Source: Tetmemena sp. SeJ-2015 (lineage: Eukaryota; Ciliophora; Spirotrichea; Sporadotrichida; Oxytrichidae). Taken from it: DNA of 64,000 bases. The number at the start of each line of letters is the position of its first letter. Positions within the stretch are counted from its first letter, which is position 1. The stretch lies in assembly GCA_027382625.1 (NCBI GenBank), contig JAJKFJ010021440.1:62001-126000 (forward strand), read 5' to 3'. Positions 13,957 to 25,064 of the stretch are shown here, piece after piece. The position numbers and the translations under genes are program-made. Under the pieces are notes generated by a model. That model saw nothing but the letters and a program-made list of their open reading frames with translations, made no database searches and was not told the origin of the DNA.

Positions 13957-14422
13957 TCATAAGTAGTAACTACATTTGAAGAGGAATCTTTTGATGGATT
14001 TCTCTTTTTCTAAGCCATGCCTCTGCTGCTCATTTAAGTTCCAATTGTATTAGAAATATAGTAGCATATTTTTCTTGAATAATGGAATTTAAATATGGAT
14101 TGAGCTCTTGATTTAGGATTCTCCAATAATTTCCTCATCGATGAAAGATTCCTCTTCTATCATTGACTCCTAGGATTTCAGATTTAACTTTTTTGAGCCT
14201 CTAGATCTTTCCCCTCTGCTCTGTGCCATGCTTTCTTCTTCTATCATACTACTTGAATGCCCTGGATGCCTTTGATTACATAAAATATCTTTAAACCTCA
14301 AATTCTTTCAATTATGTAAGATTGTGAACTTTCCTTGCCCTCTCTGCTATCTTGGCTAAGCTTTAGGAAAAAGAGAGACTCTCCTAAATCGATTCTTCTA
14401 TTGAAAACCTATCAGTTGACAT
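13957..14422 (-). CDS. Hypothetical Ser/Glu-rich protein
   Basis: ATG at 14422, TGA at 13957-13959. N-terminal part MSTDRFSIEESIQESLSFSQ then KIAERARKVHNLTQLKEF; the second part in another frame has a repeated SMIEEES motif and FIDEEIIGESQIKSS. Two frames overlap as open around 14250, so an IES probably lies there but its pointers are not clear. Hydrophilic, no recognised domain. Also nested between the odd and even MDS clusters of the kinase. Confidence 0.5.
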
Positions 14423-14535
14423 TTCAAATTCTATTATATTTCAAATTATCAAAAATCTATTAATTTAAATAATGACCTCTGGACAAAATTTATATAAGAA
14501 GAAGGACACCTTATGGATGAATTAAGAAATTAAAT

Positions 14536-15830
14536 TCAATATTAGTGTGGGTTGCCTTTAAGGTGATTATCAAAATCAGTGAAAACTGCTCTCTCAAGAG
14601 GAAGATGGAGTGGACTTTATTTAGTCGTGAAGCCAACTTTGAGAGACTTTGTGCAATCTGACACATTTTTAAACATAAGGCCCTCAAGCCTAATAAAATG
14701 CACTTCTTTCTTGTCTAGCATAAAATAATTCAAAACAAGTAATTAATCAAATAAGATTAGCTCTTCCTCTGGAATTAGAGAGTCACCATTCTTTGAAATC
14801 ATATTCAGTTTAATAGATGTCTCTAAGCGGAGCAAAAATTCTATGTTTCCATTTATCTGAGATGTAAAAGAACTTTAAAAAGGTATTTTTTAAGATCATC
14901 GAATCTTATAAGAAACTTATAAAATAGGAATCTTTAATTGCTAGAAAATAAGTATTTTATATTTGGGATTAATTACATCTAGCTTTCATCTTCTTTTTTT
15001 GGTGTGAATTTTATCTTTTTACTTGAATATTTTAAACATTTTATAATTTATTTCTCATCATTTTATTAAAGTTTTTTAAAGAAGCTGGAATAGCAACCTT
15101 CAATTCGGATGGAATTAAAGGAACACCTACTAAGTTCTTTCTATTGACTCTATTAGTTTCTCTATCAATATCAATCCCCATATACAAGCAATAGTCCATC
15201 AATTTCATTCGAGTCTTAAACTACACAATTAAAGTCTTAAAAATATAAACCGATTTAATTTGTAAAGCTTTATCTAGATTTTCGTCTGTATTGTTGATAA
15301 TTTCTATTTTCTCAATCTCCTTCAGAGTGTCAGCAAGTCCTCTTAAATAATTTTCATCATATTTAAAAAACATACATCCTGCCTCAAACTCTACAGCTAA
15401 ATTTTTCTCACACATTTCTTTTATTTGTGCAATATCATTACTTGCAATTGAATTCAACAACGCCAAGTATTTCTGTTTTACTACATTTTGTGTCTCAATG
15501 AATAATTCATCTGTAAAGAGATCTTATAACAAGTCTATAAATATTTTTCTAATAAACTCTGGAAACAGTCTATCTTGCGTTGATGAGGTTTCACCTCTGC
15601 TTTTATTAACTCCTCTTTGTTCAGAAATACGTACGGAAATTACTTTAAATACAATATGATTAAAATTCTATTTCATCTGGCTTCTCCTCATTATCTTCAT
15701 TTCCTTATTCATTCTGACTCTGATTCTCTTGTGAACTGCTTTGTGGTTGCTTATCGGCAAAGAAATTAAATCTCTTTTCAAGTTTAATGGATCTTTGACT
15801 CTAAAAAAATACTTTTATACTACTCTAAGC
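14536..15830 (-). CDS. Tandem family member 1 (possible Tim44/mL45-like fold)
   Basis: First of three related - strand genes. N-terminal low-complexity SQRSIKLEKRFNFFADKQPQ and an acidic Q/N/E stretch (15660-15790), then DRLFPEFIRKIFIDLLQDLF, the core ALLNSIASNDIAQIKEMCEK (15440), and C-terminal KKEVHFIRLEGL ... FTDFDNHLKGNPHQY before TGA 14536-14538. The motif aN-D-x3-L-x2-MCEKNL is reminiscent of the Tim44/mitochondrial mL45 (MRPL45) domain, but this is only a suggestion. The copy has diverged most from the other two. Start codon not resolved. Confidence 0.55.
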
Positions 15831-15996
15831 AAGAGATTAAAGTGAAAGTTGTGGTGCTTTGTGGAAAAGGTTAAGATTTCTGAATTAACTTCGTAATATT
15901 GACTTCATTGTTTGATAAATTATATATATCTTTTCCCAAGCCGCTATAAATCGAAAGCATAATCAATAGATTTGGTGAGTGGATGAATTGATTGTA

Positions 15997-16431
<435 letters not shown>

Positions 16432-16535
16432 TTATTTAAAGTTAGTCTATATATTTTACTGATTCATCAATATTGATAAATGCTTTAGATTTGAAGGAGC
16501 TTATCCTTGGTACCAATCCATGGCTGAGAAAGCGA

Positions 16536-16813
16536 TCATTTCTCTAAAAAGAACCACAAAATCGCAGATGAATACATGGATGAGTCAAAGAAGAACATGT
16601 TTACTTCAAATTTAGCATCCTATTTGTGATGAATGGCTTTGCTAGCTATGATCTTGAAAAATTCGATTGCAACTTATGAATAGCAAGGAGTCGACTCTCT
16701 TGATTCCACAGCTTTATTGACCTCAATCGAGCATGAATTCCACACAATTTTTGAGGACAGAGTTTTCGAAAGCTTTGAGAACCTCAACCAAGTCAAAAAG
16801 CATATCGTTTAAG
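16536..16813 (-). CDS. Hypothetical ORF with a 34-bp IES
   Basis: From ATG 16813, MLFDLVEVLKAFENSVLKNC continues after removal of a 34-bp IES as VESRESTPCYSQVAIEFFKI, then ASKAIHHKQDAKFEVNMFFF, to TGA 16536-16538. About 80 residues. No family recognised. It may be the 3' part of a longer gene: a further open stretch (QISRSKEAREILNIFRSS) lies upstream near 16850 in another frame. Confidence 0.45.
16703..16744. other. 34-bp IES, pointer TGTGGAAT (minus strand)
   Basis: ATTCCACA on the plus strand at 16703-16710 and 16737-16744. Removing one copy plus the interior eliminates an in-frame TGA and joins LKNCVE to SRESTPCYS. Confidence 0.7.
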
Positions 16814-17547
16814 ATCACAACTGCTTCTGAAGATGTTCAAAATTTCTCGAGCCTCTTTTGAACGAGAAATCTAAAAGGAGTATAGGTTATACTCTAATAA
16901 TTGCATCTCACAAAAGAGCATTAGGCGAAGCAAAGTAGTGAATGCATAGCTATTTAACTTTAACATTTATTTTATAGATCTCTTTCAATTGAGATCAGTC
17001 CCATACAATAATCTAAAGAGGTATTCAGTGCACCATTGAATGTAAATTTGAATTATATAAGGTAAAAAGAGTTTGTGAAGCAATTTACTTTAGTGCGCAT
17101 CACAAATAATAGTAGTAGCCAATAGTTCTCAAATAATATAAAAATTATATCATACTAAAAAAACAACATTAAAGTAAAAATTATAATAAAAAGGCTATAC
17201 GTTAAATTAATAATTGTGGAGCTGCAACTTTTTGTTTTTTGAAATTACATATTCACCACTTATCTACAGATTTTTCAATATATTATCCAAAATTAATAGA
17301 AAGTATTTTTTTAATCAACCTTTCAGCTGCGAGATATGAATAGGGCATTCATTCCTCTTCATTAAATTTGACTCACTTCAACTGCCATTCTTTAATTCCA
17401 TTTTAACTAAATATATAAATAAATTTTATTTCTATTAAAATACCTATCTGTAGTAATGAGGTTTCACAAAAATTTTAATTTCAAAACGATGATAAAATGG
17501 GTAAATGAAATAAAACTCTTGAAGATAGACTCATTAAAACAATAGCT
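16814..17547. other. AT-rich stretch without a supported gene
   Basis: Apart from a short open minus-strand piece near 16830-16900, I see only AT-rich spacer with scattered Gln/stop codons in all frames, runs of A and T, and no repeat of note. Confidence 0.5.
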
Positions 17548-18640
17548 TCAGCTCTTTATATGAGGATTGCCTTTAAGATGGTTATCAAAATCAGTGATCC
17601 ACCATTTTTAAAATTTGAGGGCCTCCTATTTTCTGAATATCTTCTAATATATCTTTTTAAATATTGTGGATAAATTTGCTTTGCTTTCCTCAGTTACTGA
17701 CTCAACCTGAATAAAGTGAACTTCATTTGCATTCTGGTCTTAAATTATCATAACATTTATTCACAAACAACTTTTAAAACTATCTTAAATAAGGGAATTT
17801 CCATTTCTGTCTATAAGATTGAGTTTAGTAGGAGATTTTACTCTTATTTTGAGTTCTATATTAGTTGTGAAAGGCTAACCATAGTATTTAACCATGGGTT
17901 AGTAATTTGTGGTGTTAGGATAATCATTTACAACTTGCTTATAATAAAGAAATAAAAATGGCGCAAGATAATGAGTAACTTTTATTATAACACCCATGTT
18001 ATAGTTAGTCTCCCGATCTACAAAAACAGCAAAGTATTGATGATAGTCAACCACTTTCATTTCAAAGTCATCTATACCTGCATCTTCATTCAGAAGTTCT
18101 ATTTTGTCCACTTCTTTCAAAAGGGATGAATTATAATTGCAATAACTCATTTAGACAGTTTAAAATGATGGTATGGAGTTGATATATTCATTGTAAAGAT
18201 TTTTCTCGCACATATCTTTTAGAGTTTTTGTGTCATTTTCAGCTACTGCTTTCAAAAGATTTTTGTAAATAGGTACAAGTTCTTTCTTTTAGTTAAAAAT
18301 TTTGTCATTTAGCATTCTTAATATATCTCATTAACTGAGTTGAAATATTAAATTTGCATCAAGTTCATAAAGTAAAGGCCTTAATCATTTGTGGTGGATC
18401 TCTTTTAAATTAATTCTTTCTAGTTGAGAAAAACATAGGGGAGGTTGTTATCCTAGTTTCTCCCACCCTTTTCGTCATCATTCTCATATTTAAAAACTTA
18501 AAAAAATCTCATCTACTTTCTTTGTTGCCTACTCATTATTCTAACTATTCATTTGATCAAAGTTAAGATGATCTAAGCTGCTGAGGGTTGAGGAGAATCC
18601 TAATACTTTTTACTTTTACTTAGATAGTTCTAGAGTTGAT
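17548..18640 (-). CDS. Tandem family member 2
   Basis: Second related gene, ending TGA 17548-17550. Ser/Asn-rich N-terminus (GFSSTLSSLDHLNFDQMNSQ), a KYENDDEKGG-like acidic stretch, then KKELVPIYKNLLKAVAENDT and TLKDMCEKNLYNEYINSI (18200-18290), NYNSSLLKEVDKIELLNEDA, DDFEMKVVDYHQYFAVFVDR, and C-terminal KKWWITDF-type block with DNHLKGNPHIKS. Close to member 3 over its whole length. Several IESs change frame; start codon unresolved. Function as for member 1: a Tim44/mL45-like fold is possible but unproven. Confidence 0.6.
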
Positions 18641-18962
18641 TAAAAACAATGCTTTAACTGAAATTTCGTTGAGGATAATTCAGTCCCTATGTGGTATTTT
18701 AATCTTGGCTTTAAGCTCTCTTTAAAATTTTGGGGGCTGAATTATGCATTGTTTATAGAAATTGTACATTTCGAAAATATCTCATTTTTTGCAAATCTGA
18801 GCCATTTATTAACTTCATCCTTTCCTCTTTGTGTTAAATAGATTATTTTTCAGAATAATTTCGCTTCTATATATGATAAATCAATTTGATTAGTATTTCT
18901 CTTCAAACCATGTGAAAAATGAGTTACTGATTTTCAAAATTCTGGAAATTCTTTTAATAAAA

Positions 18963-20090
18963 TCAAAATTCGAAATCATAAATATGGGGGTTACCTTTGA
19001 GATGGTAATCAAAATCAGTGATCCACCATTTTTCAAATTTGAGATCCTTCGCTCTCCTAAATAACTTGGAATAAATCATCTTGGGTATTGTGGAGAACTT
19101 GATCATATGTTCCTCAGTCACTGATTCAAGCTGTATAAAGTGAACTTCTTTAGCATCCTCGTCTTAAATTAATATAATCCTTATTAAATTAAAAGCTTTT
19201 TTTAAACTATCTTAGATTAGGGAGGTTCCATCTTTGTTTTTAAGATTGAGTTTAGTAGGTGTCTCCACTCTAATTATTAGCTTTATAGAAACTGGAAAAG
19301 CCTAGCCATAATATTGAACCATTGGAGAGTAAACTGTCAAGTTAGGAAGCTCCTTCACAGCTCTCTTATAATAAAGAAATATAAAAATGAAACAAGACTA
19401 TGTCAAATTATTATTTCTTTTATTATAATTCCCATTTCATAGTTAGTCTCTCTATCTATAAAAACAGCGAAGTACTGATGAAAGTCCACTACTTTCATTT
19501 CAAAGTCATCTATGTCCGCATCTTCATTCAGAAGTTCTATTCTGTCTACTTCCTTAAAAAGTGATGAATTATAATCGCAATTACTCTTATAGACATTTTA
19601 AATTGATGGCAAGGAGTATCGATACTCAAAGGAAAGTTTATTCTCAGTCATTTCTCCAAGGGTAGTTGTGTCATTTTCAGCTACTGCCTTCAAAAGATTT
19701 TTGTAAATAGGGACAAACTCCTTCTTTAAGTCAAAAATTGTATCAGTCAGCATTCAAAATACATTCCATTTACAAAGTGGAAATATTCAAATAACATCAA
19801 GTTCATATAGTGAAGATCTTCATCTCTTGTGGTGTCTCTCTTTTAAATTAATTCATCCTAGTTCAGAAAAACATAGGGAAAGCTTTCAAGAGGGTCATCA
19901 TCATCTTCATCATCACTCTCATATTTAATAAATCTTCATGGAACTATATTTAAAGATGTATCTCGATTACAAATTTTATTGTTTCTTTATTATTTTCATT
20001 GTTCGAATTACCAAAGTTGAGATGAGCAAGGCTTTTTTAGCTTTATTAGAATCCTTGGATGTAATTATTCTTGCTTATATAGTTCTAGAG
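18963..20090 (-). CDS. Tandem family member 3
   Basis: Third related gene, ending GNPHIYDFEF and TGA 18963-18965. Visible: SLAHLNFGNSNNENNKETIK (20010), YESDDEDDDDPLESFPYVFL (19890), LLKAVAENDTTTLGEMTENK (19670), YNSSLFKEVDRIELLNEDAD, DDFEMKVVDFHQYFAVFIDR, and AKEVHFIQLESVTEEHMIKF followed by LKFEKWWITDFDYHLKGNPH. The conserved C-terminal WWITDFDxHLKGNPH block marks all copies (W lost in member 1). IESs interrupt at several points; start unresolved. Confidence 0.6.
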
Positions 20091-20538
20091 TAGATTACTA
20101 ACAAATCTTGTGTTTAAATTGCTTTGAGGATATTTCAGTTCCTATGATATCTGTTAATCTTGATTTTAAGTGCGTTATAACATTTTGGGGAGTTGATTGC
20201 AAGATGTTTATAGAAATTGCGCATTTCTTAAAGACCTCATCCGTAGTAAATCTGTTCCATTTATTAACTTCATTTTTTGTGCTAAATAAATTATTTTATG
20301 AAATATTTTACTCCTTTTCACTCATAAGATATAAAGTGAGTGTAAGAAGCTTCAAAACTTGATAATATATTTAAAATCTATAAATACTAGGTAATTAAAT
20401 AAGGAAAGCTTCCTGCGCCTCTATTTCATATCCTTTTATTATAAATAAAGCGTGTATATAAATTAATCTAAGTGGGTTTAAAAATCTTAGCAAAGGGTAT
20501 AAATTAGTTCTTAGGGGTTGAGATATAATAATAATTTA

Positions 20539-22503
20539 ATGCTTAAATCACTTATCTTCGTGGGCCTCGTAGCGGTGGCCTAGGCCTTCACACTTGCACC
20601 CAAGACTACAACTCAAGGAACTGATGTGGCAGTGGTATTCTTCCAGGGAGCCAGTGCTCCAGTCTCTGGCTACCAGCCCTTCGCTGAAAAACTCCAGGAT
20701 GTCGCCTCAGAGCAATTAATAAATGAGTGTTTAATGATACAGTGTTTAAGCATGGAATTAGACTTTTCTTCTCTGCACCTCAATTCGTTATGGACACTCC
20801 AGAGCCTCTTCAGACTGGCTCAGCCTTCTCAAGTGCCGTCAGTGAAATCAAGAAAGCTGGCTTCACCGGCAGCAACATCTTCTTGGCTGGACACTCACTC
20901 GGAGGAGTCATGGCTCAGAAGTATGACAACTCTGAAATCCTCGGATACATCCTCGAGGGCAGTGTTCTGCTCAGAGGCACTCGCAAGGATAAGAGAATCA
21001 AGAGATATTAAAGTCAACAAGCCAACTCTCACACTTTGTGCTGAGCTCGATGGCCTTATGAGAATTTCAAGATGCGCTGAGTCTTACTACCACCAAATTG
21101 AAAACATCGACCCTTCCCAAAAGGGTATGTTCCCTATTGTCGGTCTTAAGGGACTCTCTCACTGGAGCTTCCAAAGTAGTGATATTTTCTCAACAACGAT
21201 TTGATTGCTGAGATTGAGGCTGATATCTTTATCAACTATCGCCTATTTTTTCCATTTAATTAAGCAGTATCTATTTTAAATTAGGCACTCGCAAGGTCCA
21301 GCCAAATGGATTCACTAAGTTTTCTGTCAATAGCCATGATCCTCATTTTAATTATGAGTATTTTTAAAGCAATGTTAATATTTCTAGTGTTTTTGTTGAG
21401 ATTTTATGGAGCTTCTCAAGTGGAGCCCTCCCATCGAATGTTCTCAATATCTGTTAAATATGATAAGAAGAGGCTGATATCGCATACCAACAAATCGCTC
21501 TTGCTTATGTCGAATTCTTCGGCTAGGTTGCCAAGATTTCAAAGGCCTCCTCAGCTTCTCCTACCTACATCTACGACTTCAAGCCACTCGTCGAATCCAT
21601 GAAGCTTGAGAACAGCTAAACATCTTCAATTAAATAATTTATCATTAAATGAGCTGATTTACACTTTACTACTTGAGAGACGCATGTTACAGTCAGACTC
21701 TCATCAACCAAGTCAGACCTGACTGCTCCAAGGGCTCTCCCTGGGTTGAAATGAACGCTTAATCAATCATGGGTGGTAAACTTCCCTCCAACGTCAAGCT
21801 CAGCTCTGAGCATAGCATTATCATCTTTAGTTTTTAAAGAGGACAACTTCCACAGAGTTTGGACCACCAACCCAGTTCATCTTCCTCAGTTCAACAACAC
21901 CTGCGAAGGTAGCGCACCCTGCACTCTCCTCTCAGTCACTGTGACCGAGTTGATCAATAATGACGATATGTTCGACACTGGACTCGTTCCCGTTGCTGCT
22001 TCAGAATTGAGAACTAAGCTTATGTCTCGTCAGAGCACTCAAAAGGCAGCTGGAGTCACTAACCCTGACTTCCACTCTCTCGACGAGGTGGGAAGCAGAT
22101 GCGGAGACATCAACTAAGCTGCTATCGATTGGGCTATGGCTAACATCTCCCCAGAGGCCAAAAAGAGATACGAACAGTTTGGACAAAAGCTCGTAGTTGG
22201 TGACGATCAAGGACCTTACAACGCCGGTCCTCTCTGGATTTGGACTAATATGGCTTACAAGGAAGACGCTCAGAAGACTACAATCACTGCTGAGTCAGCT
22301 ATGATGAGAACCCCTACTGACTACTTCATCTCAGCTGCTGCTGGATTCTATCTTATTGAAGCTTTCTTTAACAACAATAAATATTCCACTACTGCAAACT
22401 TCTCTCTCCTTTTAAGGTGGTTGAGTGGATCTCAGTTGACGGTCTTAAGGCTCACTACAGCACAAAATAAGCTCAGCACAAAGTTGAGGCTTTCCTTCAG
22501 TGA
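20539..22503 (+). CDS. Secreted alpha/beta hydrolase, copy 1
   Basis: Starts MLKSLIFVGLVAVAQAFT (signal peptide) at 20539. Oxyanion-side strand DVAVVFFQGASAPVSGYQPF, then after a 32-bp IES FKHGIRLFFSAPQF, the nucleophile elbow GHSLGG (20890), LEGSVLL, the acid-bearing strand TLTLCAELDGLMRISRCAES, GLKGLSHWSF (probable catalytic His), PDCSKGSPWVEMNAQSIMGG, DNFHRVWTTNPVHLPQFNNT, a long C-terminal domain (ISPEAKKRYEQFGQKLVVGD, GPYNAGPLWIWTNM) and TGA 22501-22503. Ser-His-Asp chemistry is inferred; substrate unknown. Base composition is more GC-rich than the flanks. Paired with copy 2 in the same orientation. Several small IESs break the frame. Confidence 0.85.
20708..20742. other. 32-bp IES in hydrolase copy 1, pointer CAG
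   Basis: CAG at 20708-20710 and 20740-20742. Excision joins DVAS to VFKHGIRLFFSAP in frame, matching copy 2 at this place. Confidence 0.65.
20988..21007. other. 16-bp micro-IES in hydrolase copy 1, pointer GATA
   Basis: GATA at 20988-20991 and 21004-21007. Removing 16 bases yields RKDIKVNKPTLTLCAELDG in frame; without removal the frame is lost. Confidence 0.65.
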
Positions 22504-22883
22504 ATGAATTAATATAAAGCCCCTTCAGATATCTAATAGGATAATTGGCTTTAATAATCACCATCTCTTAGTCTTTATGAGAGCCCAGAGAGGTGATGAC
22601 ATCATAATATTTAATTCCTTATAAATTCTCTGAAGATATATATCACTCACTTAACATTATATTTTAATATTTGAGTATAAAGTTCTTAGTTTATTTTGAA
22701 TGAAATATAAAAACTCTAATTAATTAGTCTAATCTAACTTAGTAAATCTTATAGAGCCTTTATCTAATACGTACTGTCTTAGATCTATAATATAGCAACA
22801 TATTTATTTGTAATAATTTTTCTCAATACATAATTCAAAAAAATTGATCTTGGCAATAATTTAATCTTAAGCGGTTTAATCTA
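22504..22883. other. Intergenic AT-rich spacer
   Basis: Between the two hydrolase genes. AT-rich, no supported ORF, repeat or RNA gene seen. Confidence 0.5.
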
Positions 22884-24970
22884 ATGCTAAAAACGTTCCT
22901 TATTGGAAGCATTATTATTCTCTAATTATGTCAAAATTATTAAATCTCGACAGTTAATTTTAAATTAAGAAATTAAAATTTGCCTATTTTTTCAATGTAA
23001 CTTTTAAACGTTGAATATTTTTAATCTTCTCCTTCATAAATACAAAAATTTTCTAAAAATGATATTGATAGAAAATTTAATAAGGCTAAAAGTTTGTTTA
23101 TCATACAGTTTTAAATAAAATTTTTGACAATACTTTCACACAGGCCTTCATTCTTACTCCTCCTGCAACTACTCTGTTTAATTGATTTGTTTTAATTTGA
23201 AAGTTTAACTACTCAGGGATAGGACGTAGCCATGATCCACTTCCAGGGAAATGGCTTCCCAGTCTCCAGCTATCAGCCATTCGCATCAGCTCTTCAACAA
23301 GCAGCTGCCAACGATGGATCAAATTTTTGAAATTGCCTTTTATTTTTGGAATTAGACTCTTCTGGGTTGCTCCTGAATTCGCCTCAGACACACCAGACTT
23401 GAAAAATGCTGACTCTGCTTTCACCAATGCCCTCAACTAGCTCAAGTCTCAGGGCTTCACAGGTTCAGAGGTCTACCTAGCTGGACACTCCCAAGGTGGT
23501 GCCATCGCTCTTCAATACGCTACTTCTAGTCAATCTAAGAAATCTGGAAACCAAGATGCTATTAAGGGTCTGGTTCTCGAAGGCTCTAGTTATTCCAAGA
23601 GCCATGAGACAAGTCCAAAAGAAAATGGACTCTCCAAGTTCAACTTCCAAATTCCCACTCTTACTGTATGTGGAGAATTAGACGGAGTCACCAGAATCAC
23701 AAGATGCACAGAAGCCTACTATAAAACTCTTAGATTTAAGAAGTATTTTTACTGGCACTAGTATGAGAATGTTGACCTTTCTCAAAAGAATCTATTCCCA
23801 CTTTATATCAATCCTCATATAGATATAATTGAATATACTTTACGCTGTGAAGGGTCTTTCCCACAGTGGATTCGCCAGTGGCTCTCTGCCTAAATAATTA
23901 AAGTCTGTTGATTTCAGATCAGAGCTCGAAACTTCTGAGGGTAATTAAGTCCTAGCTGAGATTATTTTGAGCTTCATTCAGGGTAAACCCTCCACTACTC
24001 CTGCTTCCAAGCTTGTAGATCTCACTCCTATTCTATCCGCTCTGAAGGAGGAGAATAGTCAGTTCTTGAAAGAGCCTTGCTTCAGCTCCACCCTTATTTC
24101 TGAGGATAGACCTGACTGCAGTAAGGGTTCTCCTTGGATAGAAAAGTACGCACAGACCATGATGGGTGGACAACTCCCAGAAGGAATTTTTTGTGTAGAA
24201 ATCATTTTATCTATTTTAAGAATCAGAGTGAGCACTCAAGATAATTTCCACAGAGTTTGGACTACAACTCCTGATAATATTTTAATAAACTATCTTATTA
24301 TTGGCTCCTCATCATCTTCCTCAATTTAACAATACTTGCGACAACTTCACCAAGTCTGCTGAGACACCAGAGTGCATTCTTCACTCCGTCTCAGTTACTG
24401 AACTAGCTTATAATGACGCTTCTCTTAAGGACGAAGGGAATTATAATTGTCTTATTTAATTATAAGAAGGTGCCAGTCTTGGAGCTCTCGAGTTCAAGGT
24501 AAAGCTTCTCTCCAGACAAGCCACCCACGAAGCTGCAGGAAACCATTCTGCTAACTTTATATGATATAGTAGTTTTAAACTTCCACGAATTAGACGAGAT
24601 TGGAAACCAATGCGGTGACATCAATCAGGTTGCAATCGATTGGGCTTATAAGCAACTCTCACCCGAGGCCAAGCAAAGATATGATCAGTATGGTCAAAAA
24701 TTAGTAGTGGGAACTGATCTCGGACCCTATAACATTGCTCCTCAGTGGATTTGGGGCAATATGAAATATCTTGACAACTCCGATAAGACTACTATGACTG
24801 TTTAATCAATTATGATGATGACTCCCACTAACTATATCATTCATGTGGCTTCAGGTATCCATTTCTGTAAACTTCTTTCTCCACTCACTGCCATTGAATG
24901 GATGATGTTCGATGGACTCAAGGCTCACTATACCTAAGCTTCTAAAACTCAAACTGCCTTCCTATAATGA
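22884..24970 (+). CDS. Secreted alpha/beta hydrolase, copy 2
   Basis: Paralogue of copy 1. Signal start MLKTFLIGSIIILQL at 22884, a long IES, then TQAFILTPPATT joined by a 40-bp IES to QGQDVAMIHFQGNGFPVSSY. Elbow is GHSQGG rather than GHSLGG (23490), followed by LEGSSYSKSHE, TLTVCGELDGVTRITRCTEA, VKGLSHSGFASGS, PDCSKGSPWIEKYAQTMMGG, DNFHRVWTTTPD, HLPQFNNTCDNF, LSPEAKQRYDQYGQKLVVGT, GPYNIAPQWIWGNM, ending KTQTAFLQ and TGA 24968-24970. Extra IESs relative to copy 1 sit near 23735, 23820, 24190, 24280, 24450 and 24565. Substrate unknown. Confidence 0.85.
23167..23214. other. 40-bp IES in hydrolase copy 2, pointer AACTACTC
   Basis: AACTACTC at 23167-23174 and 23207-23214. Excision gives PPATTQGQDVAMIHFQG, collinear with KTTTQGTDVAVVFFQG of copy 1. 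Confidence 0.85.
23324..23341. other. 14-bp micro-IES in hydrolase copy 2, pointer TTTT
   Basis: TTTT at 23324-23327 and 23338-23341. Removing 14 bases deletes an in-frame TGA and produces NFIFGIRLFWVAPEF, aligned with FKHGIRLFFSAPQF of copy 1. Low-complexity pointer, so the exact junction is uncertain. Confidence 0.5.
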
Positions 24971-25064
24971 TCCTATATTTCAAAATTACGTCACCTTTTT
25001 TAAGTGTTCAGTACGATTCTCAAATTAAAATATTGAATTCTTAAAAATTTAAAAGATTTATAAT

